Shown piece by piece: positions 1 through 11,036 of a DNA stretch of 64,000 bases. The translations under genes were made by a program, and so were the position numbers. The stretch is from Narthecium ossifragum (lineage: Eukaryota; Streptophyta; Magnoliopsida; Dioscoreales; Nartheciaceae): assembly GCA_963920575.1 (NCBI GenBank), contig OY986973.1, positions 15,114,062-15,178,061 of the forward strand, read 5' to 3'. Below the pieces are notes generated by a model, which was not told the DNA's origin, did not search any database, and saw only the letters and a list, made by a program, of their open reading frames with translations. The stretch's first letter is position 1, and every line of letters starts with the position of its first letter.

Positions 1-749
1 ATTGAACCAGTTCTGTCTATTCATGAAATTGAGGGACCATCTTGGCCCTTTTCTTTCTAGGGACCAATTTTGACGTATTAGATATAATAGAGGGGATCTA
101 AGTGTACTTTATCCCAAATATAAGACACTCTCCCACGATCGGCAGAATAGATTTCCACCCTACAATTAAAATCTCTCCATCGTTGGATATAAAGGGCCTG
201 GGTCATCCTCTTTTATAACGTAAACTAGTAAGTCTGGCAGGGTAATTACCCTCTCTCCTCACTTTCCCTAATAACTCCTCACTAACCCCCTTTCTATCCC
301 ACTAACTCTCCCTCCACATAGGCTTCACATAGGACAACGAAAAGTTAATTTATAACCATCTCTCTATATAAGGATGACAGATGGGCCTCCGTGCCACATG
401 ACACGACTAGCCACTACCCCCACAATCTCTTCTCTCCTAACCACCTGATAACCACTTGATAATTAATTAAATAAGGAGTAAATAAGAGGTTTTATCCACG
501 TAGTACGCCACGTATGCATATGCGACCGAGTAACCATCTGTCACGCTATATATATTTTATATAATATATATGTATAAATATCTATTACATAGAATATACA
601 TGTGCATAATATTATACCAACATGATACTCGATTGATAAAGGTATCTTTATACCACCGAAAATGGGTAAGAGATGAACATCTAAGATTTAGAAATAATGT
701 CCTTATCCTCTCCCATATTTTGTAATGCTATCAGTAAAATGTTCAACAA
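1..749. other. AT-rich intergenic DNA, no gene seen
   Basis: No reading frame here looks coding on either strand. The sequence is AT-rich with short TA runs near 545-600. I see no LTR pair, inverted repeat or RNA gene that I could defend. Confidence 0.5.
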
Positions 750-758
750 TAGTAAAAA

Positions 759-1327
759 GGCATTTAGTACCCTGTAGTTTCCCAGTTTTGTAATTTAGTA
801 CCACATACTTTAAAAATTATAAAAAAATGCTCCAAGTTACATAATTGTTGCAGTTTAGTACCCATCAGCCTACGCCGTTACATATTTGAAGGCCAAAAGG
901 CACTTTGGCACCTTGTAGTTTAAAAATTTTGCATTTTAGTACCACGTTGTTTAAAAATTATGAAAAAATGTCTGAAGTTACTAAACTTTGAGCATTTTTA
1001 ACCTGGGTTTATACCTGGAGCATTTTTAACTTGGACCATTTGTAGTTTAGTACCACGTTGTTTAAAAGTACGTTGCATCCAAAATGACCAGTTTTGTAAC
1101 TTTAGGCACTTTTTTGTAATTTTTAAACAAGGTGGTACTAAACTGTAAAATTTTTAAACTACAAGGTGCCAAAGTACTTTTTGGCTTTACAATATGTAAC
1201 AGCGTCGGATGATGGGTACTAAACTGCAGCTATTATATAACTTGGAGCATTTTTTTATAATTTTGAAAGTACGTGGTACTAAACTGCAAAACTGGAAAAC
1301 TACAGGGTACTGAACTGCTTTTTGGCC
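759..1327. mobile_element. Foldback MITE of MULE type, 9-bp TSD
   Basis: The left arm (759 to about 1000) and right arm (about 1085-1327) are reverse complements over roughly 240 bases, so most of the element can fold into one hairpin. The arms carry phrases such as GTAGTTT and TTTAGTACCAC. The 9-mer TAGTAAAAA lies at 750-758 and again at 1328-1336, which is the TSD length expected of Mutator-like elements. The outer end lacks about ten bases relative to the right end, which reads GGCCAAAAAGCAG inward. That right end matches the terminus of the autonomous-type MULE starting at 26797, so this is probably a non-autonomous relative. It has no coding capacity. Confidence 0.85.
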
Positions 1328-1479
1328 TAGTAAAAACAAGGGTGTATATAACATTTTTGTGTTGTTGATTATTTTCTTATTTAACTACAGAAAAGATTTC
1401 TGCGTGTTATTCTGGTGTAAGATAATTATCCCACCATCCTTTTAAACTACCAGGAAAATCACATGTAAGAAATGATGCT

Positions 1480-1717
1480 ATGTTTTTTTATCAGAATTGT
1501 CATTATTTTTGCAAATAGTGCCATATATCATCATACGATGTGCCATATTGTAACTGATGATCAGTTAAACGATCTATATTCCATTCATAGATATTTCTCG
1601 CGGAATAATCTTGTTGAAGAAAATTATTGTTTTCTTCAAACAATACATCCATAAAAGTGGGATGTTTATAATAGAATTTCTCAATATTTTTAGGAAGATT
1701 TTTAATTTTTTTTAATA
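1480..1717 (-). pseudogene. Pararetrovirus-like polyprotein fragment
   Basis: The minus strand reads openly for about 70 codons with an aromatic- and lysine-rich stretch followed by a NIYEWNID-like segment. I associate this with polyproteins of caulimovirid-like integrated sequences, but only from general recollection. It lies in the same orientation as the movement-protein-like remnant at 9739-10395 and downstream of it in viral sense, after removing the MULE at 2371-8878. It is a relic: the frame is cut at both ends. Confidence 0.45.
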
Positions 1718-2105
1718 TGTTGGCAATAAACACCTTGTAGCGATGGCAACCACACAACAAAAGGAAAACGAAATAGAAAAAAGACACGGAGACACAAGAT
1801 TTATATGGTTCGGCAAGAATGGCTACGTCCATGGATAGAGAGATCGTCCTATGCAGAACAAGGGTTACAAATCTCTCAATCTCACAGCCGCTCCAATAAT
1901 GTTTTATCCTTAACCCTAATCCTAGGTTACATGAGTATTTATACTCCTACTCCAGACATAACCTAATCCGGGTCGGGTCTAAAGACAAAAATAGGCTACA
2001 TCCGCTAAAACAAATCCTAAAATCCATTTACCCGCCGTGGGCGCTCCCCCTGGAAACCCCCCCTATGGGCGTTGCCCCCTGACCCCAGTCGGCTTTGCGT
2101 AGTGT
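1718..2105 (-). mobile_element. Possible LTR remnant inside the viral relic
   Basis: This segment interrupts the pararetrovirus-like blocks on either side. On the minus strand it has a TATA-like box (AGTATAAATACTC, about 1930-1943) followed by a pyrimidine-rich leader, as in a copia-type LTR. It begins TGTTGG at 1718. I found no matching TSD and the right boundary is uncertain, so the assignment is tentative. Confidence 0.3.
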
Positions 2106-2370
2106 GTCATAGTTGAGTCAGCGACAGAATCTAAGGCATCCCAATGCACAAAAAGTTTCCATTATTTTATTCAAAGAATCAATATCAGATATATTATATG
2201 ATAATTCTTCTGAAGATTGTTGGCCTTCTTCAGAATGTATTTCTGAAGATTCTACTTTTAGAACTTGAACTTTAGTATTATTAAATTGTTTGCTGAGAGA
2301 TTCAACAATTTTATTTATCAATTCTTTTTCTAATTTAAATTAAGATATAACTGAACTAGGTTTAATAGAA
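2106..2370 (-). pseudogene. Pararetrovirus-like fragment next to MULE
   Basis: The minus strand is open over 2118-2321 and continues toward the MULE boundary. It encodes a serine/glutamate-rich, low-complexity stretch typical of linker regions. It would join the 8879-9738 block if the MULE were removed, because the 9-bp MULE TSD TTAATAGAA ends exactly at 2370. No domain can be named within it. Confidence 0.4.
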
Positions 2371-2690
2371 GGAATTTTTTTTTAAATAATATTATTTTTA
2401 AAAAATATTATTAAAATATGCCTCTGAAGAAAATATTGATGGATGTATGCCTGGTTTGGCCACGTCAGCGCCACGCTGGCGTGGCCTTTCATTTTTTTAA
2501 TCCTGCCATTAAAGACGTAACTTCAAGTTACGTCTACATTAATAAAGACGTAACTTGGAGTTACGTCTTTGACCGTTGCCTCCCCACCTCAGGAAGCCGC
2601 TAAGGGCGGGGGGATAAGAGTGGTCCCTATTGAGACGTAACTTGGAGTTACGTCTATATTAATAAAGACGTAACTCCAAGTTACGTCTTA
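2371..2690 (+). repeat. MULE-1 left terminal inverted repeat
   Basis: About 320 bases pair with 8569-8878 in reverse complement, with scattered substitutions. The outer part is A/T-rich; the inner part has GCCACGTCAGCG-type GC-rich sequence and several GACGTAAC palindromes. The differing central bases (for example near 2605-2630) show the ends have diverged since insertion. Confidence 0.9.
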
Positions 2691-2743
2691 CCTGGAACCT
2701 TTTCCCTGGGTTCATTTGTAAGACGTAACTTGAAGTTACGTCT
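2513..2743. repeat. Five AGACGTAAC...GTTACGTCT palindromes, left end
   Basis: Near-perfect 23-base palindromes start at 2513, 2546, 2633, 2666 and 2721. Each has the outer arms AGACGTAACT and AGTTACGTCT with a variable three-base centre. The fifth copy lies just inside the inverted-repeat boundary. Each palindrome holds two inverted ACGT cores. They may be binding sites for transposase or for bZIP-type factors, which is inference. Confidence 0.85.
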
Positions 2744-3009
2744 TAGTTGGTGCTCACAGCAATCTCACTTGAGTTTTTTTTTTCACTCTGTACAACCATA
2801 CAATCACAAAAATACAATATTTACAAATCACATCTCACATTCACATCTAAACACCAACCACCCCATTTACATCTAAACACTCACCCACCTCATTCACAAC
2901 CATACACAATCTTTATATAAATCAAAATCGTTTACATCAAACATAATTAACATCTCTAAATGGTCACAAACCATTAACCAAAAAATACCAAATTTACAAT
3001 AGAAGACAA

Positions 3010-5069
3010 TCACAATCTCCAAGTTCTTTTCTTCACTGCGATCCTTTTCTTCCTCGACGGTCCAGCCTCCCCTCTCCCCATCGTAGCACCGACACCGACA
3101 TCATGTTCATCATGTCCCTCCGAATCCTCCTCTGTCGTGCCCATGACTGGATATGATGATGGTATATCTTGAGATATCGGTATGTCATAGAAAGGAGTCT
3201 GACCAGTAGTCTGTTGCGACTGTTGTGAACTGACAGTTAAGAAAGTTTAGTTAGATTAACATAATATAAGAATTAATTACTAACGAACAAATTATATTAA
3301 CCAGCTTCCGTAGCAGGTGTATGTTCGGCTGAAAGGCCATTCTGTCCTGCAATCTAGGCCTACTGACATACCGCCTGGTGATCCCCCAATACCACTGTAA
3401 ATATGCCGCAGGATCCTCACCATCGTCCACTGCACCGTCAATGATCATCTGGTGTCGTTCCTCCCATTGGGTGATATACTGGTGATGCGTACTGACCCAG
3501 TCCGCAGTAGCATTGCCCCGACGGCTTGCACGCGATAGTCTCTCTGTCACCAAGGGCGGTATCTCTTGTCGCAGGCCAAACTGCCGCATCACCCGTAGTG
3601 CATGGTGGATCTCCACAACATCAAAGCATATGAGCGGCACATGACTCCTCCAGACAGCAAACCCCGCAGTGCAAAGGGCCGGTAATTGTGCTAGACGCTG
3701 CGGTGCGTATGGATACCATATAATCTATAATTTTAAAATACGAACTCAGTTAGATCACATCAACATTAAAGTAGGTAGCAAAATCATGGATCGTGAGAAA
3801 GAATACTTGGGATGACAACTGCCTATCCAACTGCTCTCTGTAGTAAGCTAAATAACGGCCATGCGGGTTCCCTCTACCGCTGTGTGGTGCTGTCCATCTA
3901 CATTGCACATAAATAGTTCGGTGCTGATGCTAACAAAATATTAAAAAATATTTTTAAAAAATCAAGATTTCGTACTGGATTGCTAAGGGGTCTTTAAGGA
4001 TATGCAAATCACGCGTCGTGGCATTAGTTCAGGCCGTCCTATATGGAGGTGCTCCCATGACCATACTTGTGAAAACAACTCCATATTAGGTATAATATAA
4101 AATATTTAAAGCAACTATATATAATATTTAAATGATAAATCAGCTGTAACAGGTAAAGGCATCCAGAAATCTCATGCTTTCCTCTTTGTGAAGCTTTACA
4201 TAGCTCCCGAAAGAGATGTGCTAGGCACGCCGCCCCCCAAGCATACTGTCCACATATATCCAAGTCATGCAACAAAGGTAGATACTTCATATGTATCTAC
4301 AATTGAAAGACAATGTTAGTTGATCCAATAGATAGATAAATACAATATAAATAGGCAATTGTACTTACCCTGGAGCCACTCGCATCAGGTACGACTAAAC
4401 AACCCAACACATATAAAATGTAGGCGCGCGTAGCCTGATATACAAATTGATCCGTGGCATCTGGTCCAATATATCCGAAAGTAGAGCGTAGCCACGACAA
4501 CTCAGGCATAGTCGGTCGGCCCTCCGCGGGTACATCACCGAGCAACTCCAAGCATATGTCATGCCAAATGCCTGACGTGCTCCCTGAAACTACCGCGCCA
4601 TCAACAGGTAAACCCATCAGTATCCCAACATCTTGCAATGTGATCGTCATCTCCCCGTGATGCAAGTGGAAAGTAGTAGTCTCTGGTCGCCATCGCTCCA
4701 CTAGCGCTGTGATCAAACAACGATCAAGTCGAATCGGTAGCAGTCTACTGACAACATAAAACCCCGAACGCCGAAGCAAGTCTATTTGGCGCTCATCCAC
4801 AATCCGCCAAGACTGTAAACGCAATGAGTGCTTTGTACACTTAAGGCCGAGGTCATCGTCATCCTGTATGTAAATTATAAATGTGAGCTATCAAATACAA
4901 ATATTAAAATATTAAACTTAATAACAATAAATGTTCTGTACGTAACATTTACCTGGCCATCCCAAACCGCCACGGAGCGGTGCTTGTCCTGGTCCCAAAG
5001 TACGTTTGGAGAAATCGGACCAGGCTCACCCTCGTACGGCCTCGGGTCAAAGGCCCCCATGTGAGCCAT
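3010..5069 (-). pseudogene. Plant-mobile-domain (PMD) gene of MULE-1, decayed
   Basis: The gene reads right to left. Exon 1 is 5069-4953 (ATG at 5069-5067; donor GTAAAT). Exon 2 is 4863-4369 and contains the PMD core, with segments DLLRRSGFYVVSRL, TITLQDVGILMGLPVDG and ELSWLRSTFGYI; its donor is GTAAGT. Further blocks lie near 4300-4156, 4075-3970 (WSWEHLHIGRPE), 3935-3800, 3725-3300 and 3231-3010, the last ending in a basic KKRIAVKKRTW tail before TGA. PMD proteins in plants exist both as domesticated genes and as transposon cargo; the molecular role of the transposon forms is not settled. The block near 4075-3970 needs a frame change to continue, so the copy is probably broken. It lies just downstream of the transposase gene, same strand, inside the same TSD-bounded element, so it is cargo or an accessory gene of the MULE. 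Confidence 0.75.
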
Positions 5070-5166
5070 CTCGAGCCTGTTGCATGCATTTGAAAAATAT
5101 TAATACATAGTCTAAAATAAAGGATATGTGCAGACTACTACAAAGGAATATACTTTAATACAATAA

Positions 5167-7976
5167 TTAGAGAAGCATCATTACTCGTGTATCTGTGTTA
5201 GGTAATGGCTCGCGGAATGTAGCCCTGTTGTGACCCGTCTGATTGCACCTGCTACACCTTACATGTTGCAATCCTCTCATTTCATCCATGCCATTACGCA
5301 ACCTTGTACTCCTCGGACGCCCAGCCGGCCTCCGCACATGTGGGGGAAGCAATGTGTACTCTTCGACTACTGGCCAGTGTTGATCTCCACGAATAGGATG
5401 GAAATGAGTTGCATATGTTTGTATGTACGTGCTGGAGGTGTAAAACGGTGAAACGAAATCGTACGCCGAAGCCCTGATCGATATGTCACCGCATACGGCT
5501 AGAACGTGCGGACATGGATAAAGCATCATCTGAAATTGTCCACAACTGCATGTCCCTTCCTGTCCAGATAACTTGACAGTAAATGTAACCTCATGTCGTT
5601 CTATCACCGTGTACTCACCACCGTCAAATGATTGCACATGACATGATTGGGCTAGTATGCAATGCTTGTGTAGTACATCTTCAACTACTGGTGTCAGCTC
5701 ACCAGTCATTGCTTGGCGCTCACGACGATGGCGCTTGAAGAGGTCGTTCATCCTTTCAAAGGTCTTGGCCACTAATGCTTTAATAGGCATACCTCGTACA
5801 CCTTTCAAACCATTATTCAAACTTTCAGACCAATTGGTGGTCATTGAGCCAAACCATTTGTTATCATCATGAGACAACGCCCAAGTTTCTGGTGGCTCTG
5901 CAGTAACGAGCCACTGATAAGCTTCTGGCTTAACTTTTTTAATTCCATCCATGATCTTATGAAATGCCTCCTTGTGGATCTTCTTTGCTGCAGCCCAAAA
6001 TAAGCTATACAAATTATCATCCTTGAACTTGCTTCTGAAGTTGTCTGCAAAGTGCCTCATACAGAATCGCTAGAAGCCTAACGGCGAGGGGAACTCTGTC
6101 CTTACTGCCTCATTGATTGCTCTGTGTCGGTCTGAAATTATAGCTATACCTCTTCTTCCACTGACCACATATACTCTAAGTAGAGCAAGGAACCATGATC
6201 AACTGCTGGAATTTTCAGACTCAACCACGGCATATGCTATTGATATCAAATGATCGTTGCCATCCACTGCCGTCGCGACTAATAAAGTGCCAAGATACTT
6301 TCCATATAGATGTGTTCCATCGATAGATATTATGGGTCGACAGTGTTTGAAAGTCTCGATAGTAGGATGAAACGACCAGAAGACGCGCTCAAATATATCA
6401 ACACCGGTGCACACAGTCTCCGTTTGAAGCTTCACTACAGTACCAGGATTATCTGCCACCATTGCTTGCATATACCAAGGCAGGATATTATATGATTCTT
6501 TCCAATCACCATATATAATCTTCATAGCTAGTATACGTGCATGATATGCTTTTGCATAGCTGATGTTGACATGGTAGTCATCTTTGATCCTTTGCACAAT
6601 ATCTTTGTGGGTCATAGCGGTGTTTGTCCTTATCGCACCAAGTATGATACCACATATGAATTGAGCAGTGCAGTGACGGTGGTTGGTATTCAACAAACCC
6701 GCACGACATGTATGTGAACCACCGTAACTCTTCACCTGAAAGTAAGATGTTTCCTTTAGGATTACGACACTTGACACTAAACACAATGAGTGATCTACAC
6801 TAAATGCAATGAGTGCTCTGTACCTGAAAGTCAGATGTTTCCTTATAAGTAGACGCATGCAAACGCCAGGAACAATCAGGATTACAGCACTTGACGGTCA
6901 ACACCTTCGGCCCGGACTTGACAGTGCAATGTTCTGCAAACCTCCGAAGCTCGTACTGTTGAAGAGCATGCATAAGTGATGCCTTGGTCTCGAATATTTG
7001 TTTTTTTATAGAATTCACCATTGAACGGGGTCGGGTCTTCAAATACCACGGGTATGGTATTATTCATTGTCATTCGATCGACCCACTCATCATTTGGGAA
7101 TTCATCTGGTAACTCCTCCTCGTACTGTGTTGGAGTAAGCGGCATTGGATCATCAATACCTTTATCATGACGTGTTGGCTCGTTGCTCAGTGCAGTATTC
7201 TCGATCCAATCGTCATCATGATCCTCGACATCAACATCTATCAAGGGGCTTCGAGATGTTGAAGGCATAGAAGCATCTCCATGGCCGCTACTGACATTGT
7301 CATCATCATATTGGTGGCCTCCGAGCAAACTCGACGGCTCAACATCAAAAGCATGATGTGTGTCTCTCATGTTTGTACCCGGAGTAGTTTGCGTGTATTC
7401 AGGAGTCAACCATGTATCCTCCTGCCGGTAAGGCCTGCATGTTCATACACAAGCGAACTCATGAACAAGGGCAAACCAAGATGTAAAATTACATGTTTGA
7501 CAATAAATTACTTACTGCGATGTCTGGTGTCCGAGGATGGGAGCGCCATAAGACCCAAGAGAGACGTTATCCATTGAATCATCTTCTCATTGTAGTAGGC
7601 GTGTAAATTCACCAAATGCCGTATTATTTGGAGGGTTATTGTTGACTTCGACACCAATTTTCACCAAGAACAATTGTATACTTGGAATGACTGGATAGAG
7701 ACTAAGAATGCCACTAGTATCACTATCATTCTTTATTTCTACACCGCAATACATGCTTTCTCCCATTGGATATCTACAAGTTATGCGAATGTCGAAATAG
7801 TTTGGATTGTATCCAGTTAAATCAAACATTAAAGCCTTTAAATCCGCATAACTTGCATTTTTCCGTATCCTACTAGGTTTGATTCGGCCACCTATGTACT
7901 CAATATCACCCGCATTACCCTTTAATTCCACATTTCCGTCCATCCGACACAATAGTGGAACAATGCCATTATCCAT
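5167..7976 (-). pseudogene. MULE-1 transposase (MURA-like), decayed
   Basis: The reading starts at ATG 7976-7974. Exon 1 runs to 7516 with donor GTAAGT at 7515; the acceptor AG ends at 7435. Exon 2 runs to 5167. In order: an N-terminal domain, an acidic linker (about 7140-7400), a zinc-like segment KCCNPDCSWRLHAS (about 6870-6900), the catalytic core with IISIDGTHLYGKYLG (about 6300-6350) and ISDRH, then a SWIM finger with CSCGQ...PCPHVLAVC (about 5500-5560) and a CCHC-like C-terminus (about 5215-5265). Breaks visible: an in-frame TGA near 7586-7584, a frameshift around 7003-7012, a partial duplication with frameshift at 6730-6860, TGA at 6201-6199 where the family usually has tryptophan, and TAG at 6072-6070. 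The last two are in the same frame as the flanking protein. The usual product cuts and inserts the element in the nucleus. This copy cannot make a full protein without repair. Confidence 0.85.
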
Positions 7977-8568
7977 CACTATAAATAACACAAATATGAT
8001 GACAATTATGAGTCGATTAGAAAGAAATTACATGTTAATAGTAAAAATTTCTATGGAAAACATGTTTCATATAATCTAATTGAATTAATACTAAAAATTT
8101 ATGAAATTTATCAACAATGCCACTATCCAAATCATCATACCAGCATGATTAAAAAATAAATTTTCGGATTAAAAAATAGGATTGCTATAAAAAAACCCTA
8201 ATTTGACAACATGAACCCTAAATCTCTCACAACAACAACAAGAACTAAAATTTCAAGATAAAAACTCACTGGAAAGTAAGATGGAGAATGGCCAAAGGAT
8301 CTTGAAGGATTTGGCCGGAAGATCGCCGGAAAATCGCCGGCAAATTTCAAGATTTAACTCCTCTTGAAGGAGTGGATGGACGGAAATGTGGGGGGAGGGG
8401 AGCCGCGGGCCGCAGGGCAGCGGGGCCACGCGCGGAGCGCCGAGCAGATGCGCCGGAGACTGGCGGAGAGCGCCGGAAAGAGGAGAAGGAGGAGAGCCCG
8501 GGTGGGGAAGGAGGAGAGACCGGCTGGGGAAAGGAGAAAGGGCCCGCGGCCGCGGGGTTGATGGCGAT
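7977..8568 (-). other. Upstream non-coding region of MULE-1 transposase
   Basis: Between the transposase start and the right inverted repeat there is no convincing gene. The part at 8280-8560 is much more GC-rich than the rest of the element (CGCCGG repeats, GAGGAGA runs) and resembles a plant 5' leader. It may be the element's own promoter-leader or a captured host leader; I cannot decide. Confidence 0.45.
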
Positions 8569-8878
8569 GGAAGACGTAACTTGGAGTTACGTCTTTATTA
8601 ATATAGACGTAACTCCAAGTTATGTTTTAGTAGGGATGCCCGCCCTTAGCGGCTTCCTGAGGTGGGGAGGGAACGGTCAAAGACGTAACTCCAAGTTATG
8701 TCTTTATTAATGTAGACGTAACTTGAAGTTACGTCTTTAATGGCAGGATTAAAAAAATGAAAGGCCACGCCAGCGTGGCGCTGACGTGGCCAAACCAGGC
8801 ATACATCCATCAATACTTTCTTTAGAGGCATATTTTAATAATATTTTTTTAAAATAATATTATTTAAAAAAATTTTCC
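8569..8878 (-). repeat. MULE-1 right terminal inverted repeat
   Basis: Reverse complement of 2371-2690. The outermost bases read TTTTCC at the junction with the TSD copy 8879-8887. It contains four of the GACGTAAC palindromes, two with a decayed right arm. Confidence 0.9.
8572..8736. repeat. Four GACGTAAC palindromes, right end
   Basis: Copies start at 8572, 8605, 8681 and 8714, each 23 bases. The 8605 and 8681 copies have TTATG in place of TTACG in the right arm, a C-to-T change expected from loss of methylated cytosine. Confidence 0.85.
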
Positions 8879-9738
8879 TTAATAGAAACATGATTTGTAT
8901 ACTGTTTAACAGATTTTTCAATAGCTATATGAAAATTAGGAATGAATTTCTCTAATTTGTTTACAAATTTATCAACAGTTAGCTCTTTCCGAGTTAACTG
9001 TTATCCAACAACTTACAAATAAACATTAGAATAATTATTTTGTTTGAAGAGTTTATTAAGCTCTTTAAATGTCTCCTTGTTAGACTCAACTAACTTTATA
9101 AAAGCAGTTGCCTCCAAATTAGAAGTAAAGACTCCTAATTTTAGATGTTATGTAGGAGGATATAGAGATCTTTTTTGAATTCCTGCATTAATTATCCAAA
9201 ATTTATAATTTTCTTCTAGCACATAAATCCTTTGTTCTTGTTCTTGAATGTAATAATTCAAGTACCAAGACGAAAAATATTGAATTTGATTTTTTGATTC
9301 AATATCCTAATAATATAATCTTTTGCAATGTTGTTGTTGTCTTTCAACAAAATTCGAGAAAAAACTAATCTCTAAATTATTTATTATAAAGCTCTTGAAA
9401 TTCCTTATTAAAAAATTGCCTTACATTATTTCATGAACAAAAATCCATTACAGACGAACACTTATTTCAGAGTTTGTATTGGATTCCGTTTCAATTATTT
9501 ATTATAAAGCTCTTGATATTCTTATTCGTTTAATTGGAGTTCCATTTGATGAAATAGATTTTCTTGATAGAGTAGTGATATCTGTAAACTTTATAATCCT
9601 ATTAGAATTAAAAGTTATAGTAACTTCCCCATCATTTGTTTGAGATATTTGGATTATTTCTTGATTAACAATTGGTTTAGATGGAACCGCATTTGATATA
9701 ATCCAATTTTCACGGAAATTAACTTCATCCCACCTAAT
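8879..9738 (-). pseudogene. Pararetrovirus-like polyprotein, segment after MP
   Basis: On the minus strand, broken frames between 9500 and 8880 encode a lysine- and asparagine-rich stretch with a YKFWIINAGIQKRSLYPP-like run. Stops and frameshifts interrupt it. It directly follows the movement-protein-like remnant and would continue into 2106-2370 before the MULE inserted. No catalytic motif (protease, reverse transcriptase) is visible within it. Confidence 0.45.
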
Positions 9739-10395
9739 TTATCTATTAGTTGCAATTCTAGAAGATAACAAATTTATTTCTATTAACACCGTTTTTCCCA
9801 AGAGCGTAAATTGTTTAGTTTTGGGAGTTAAGGTACTAAGAACCTTATAATGAATTCGATATACGACCGTAATTATTTCTGATTGTGGAAGGAACCCATA
9901 TCCATGAGTTTTAATATTCAAACTCGTGGCTTTTAAGATATTTGGATCCGTCAGAGATAGACTCAAATTAGGATATACGTTAAAGTATACTGGTCCATGA
10001 CTAAGGCTTGTTTCCATTATTCCTATTAGGGACTGTGGCCAATTTAAACATCTAGCATCTCTTAAATATGACAGAAAGGATGCATTCAATCCTTGCAAAG
10101 TTAATGGTTTATATGCCACTTATATTAACCCAATATGGATATAATTATAGTTATTCATATAAAGACCAATATATTCTTCAAGCATTAGTCTGATGGTTTG
10201 ATCTTACTGATTGATTGTTTCTGTTTTTTTCAATAGTATCGATCATTATTAGTGATTTTGAATTTAGAAAACTGATTTTATAGATATCCTTATTAGGAAC
10301 ATCCAGGATTGTCCATTGATTTAAAGCTTCTAATTCAGAAGAAAACTCAGCTAATTGAGCATTTTTTTAAATTTTTTTATCTTTAATACTATTAA
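9739..10395 (-). pseudogene. Movement-protein-like remnant, pararetrovirus relic
   Basis: The minus strand is open at 9739-10119. Upstream pieces continue to about 10395 in other frames, with a stop near 10123 and a frame change near 10195. The pattern, beta-strand-like segments with GPVYFNVYPNLSLSLTD followed by THGYGF and VVYRIHYK, resembles the 30K-type movement protein, whose normal role is to carry virus between plant cells through plasmodesmata. It lies downstream of a tRNA-Met-type primer site, as expected in caulimovirid-like genomes. The breaks show it is an old nuclear copy. Family assignment rests on motif resemblance only. Confidence 0.55.
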
Positions 10396-10828
10396 TTCTT
10401 CGTACAGAGGTAGATGCTATGTTTCTAGAGGTATGCAGACTTAATCTTAGAAGATCTAGATCTAAGATGAAATATTTTATATTTTTCTTTCTAATTTATC
10501 TTTCTGCACTTCATTATTTGTCAACGACCTATATCAATCTCTCATCAATTTCAGGTTCTCTTAGTTCCTGAATCTGCTTTTGCTCGTCTGCGAACGATTT
10601 ATAGGATTTGCCCAGTGCCTATATCTGGCTTATGGAACCCTACGGCTTAAATGATGATCCACAAAATCAATTCATTGATAAAAAAGAACAAGAAATAGAT
10701 AGAAGGATACGCGACTAAATCGCTAATATATAGAACTATAAACAAAAAAAAACATATATAAAATTAATCTTCTTGTATCTACATCTTTCTTTGATTAAGT
10801 CTACATGACTGCTCAATCACGTTGCATT

Positions 10829-10841
10829 GCGCTGATACCAG
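10829..10841 (-). promoter_or_regulatory. Initiator tRNA-Met-type primer-binding site
   Basis: On the minus strand the sequence reads TGGTATCAGCGC, one base different from TGGTATCAGAGC, the complement of the 3' end of plant initiator tRNA-Met. It sits between the promoter at 11027-11036 and the movement-protein-like remnant, matching the layout of plant pararetroviruses. Confidence 0.6.
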
Positions 10842-10970
10842 ATAGCAGGAGAAGGTGGAATAGACTTAAGAATGAACACAAGACAGAGAAGATAACATGA
10901 TATTTTAAACAAAAATCACATGAAATTAAACTTACAGGATTACACGAGGTTGTAAGCAGAACTTCCAAAC

Positions 10971-11036
10971 TTTATTTATCGCAGCTTTGGTTACAAGTCA
11001 CGCACTTGCAAATAGAACTCAGTTCCATATATAGAG
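10971..11036 (-). promoter_or_regulatory. Pararetrovirus-like TATA box and poly(A) signal
   Basis: On the minus strand CCTCTATATATGGAA (11023-11037) is a strong TATA box, followed about 55 bases later by AATAAA (10976-10971). A poly(A) signal close behind the promoter is typical of pararetroviruses, which make a terminally redundant RNA. The upstream promoter half is separated from this box by the solo LTR at 11079-13907. Confidence 0.55.

Larger units (their letters stand above)
2371..8878 (-). mobile_element. Mutator-like transposon (MULE-1), 6.5 kb
   Basis: Both ends are long inverted repeats beginning GGAA with poly-T outermost. The 9-mer TTAATAGAA flanks the element at 2362-2370 and 8879-8887 with no mismatch, the classic MULE TSD. 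Inside, on the minus strand, are a MULE transposase gene (5167-7976) and, downstream, a plant-mobile-domain gene (3010-5069). Both are decayed, so the element is probably no longer autonomous. MULEs carrying extra genes are known. The terminal palindromes are treated separately. Confidence 0.92.

Noticed and set aside
2418..2603. Small frame at both MULE-1 ends as a gene
   Set aside because: It is the same inverted-repeat sequence read at either end; no evidence for translation.
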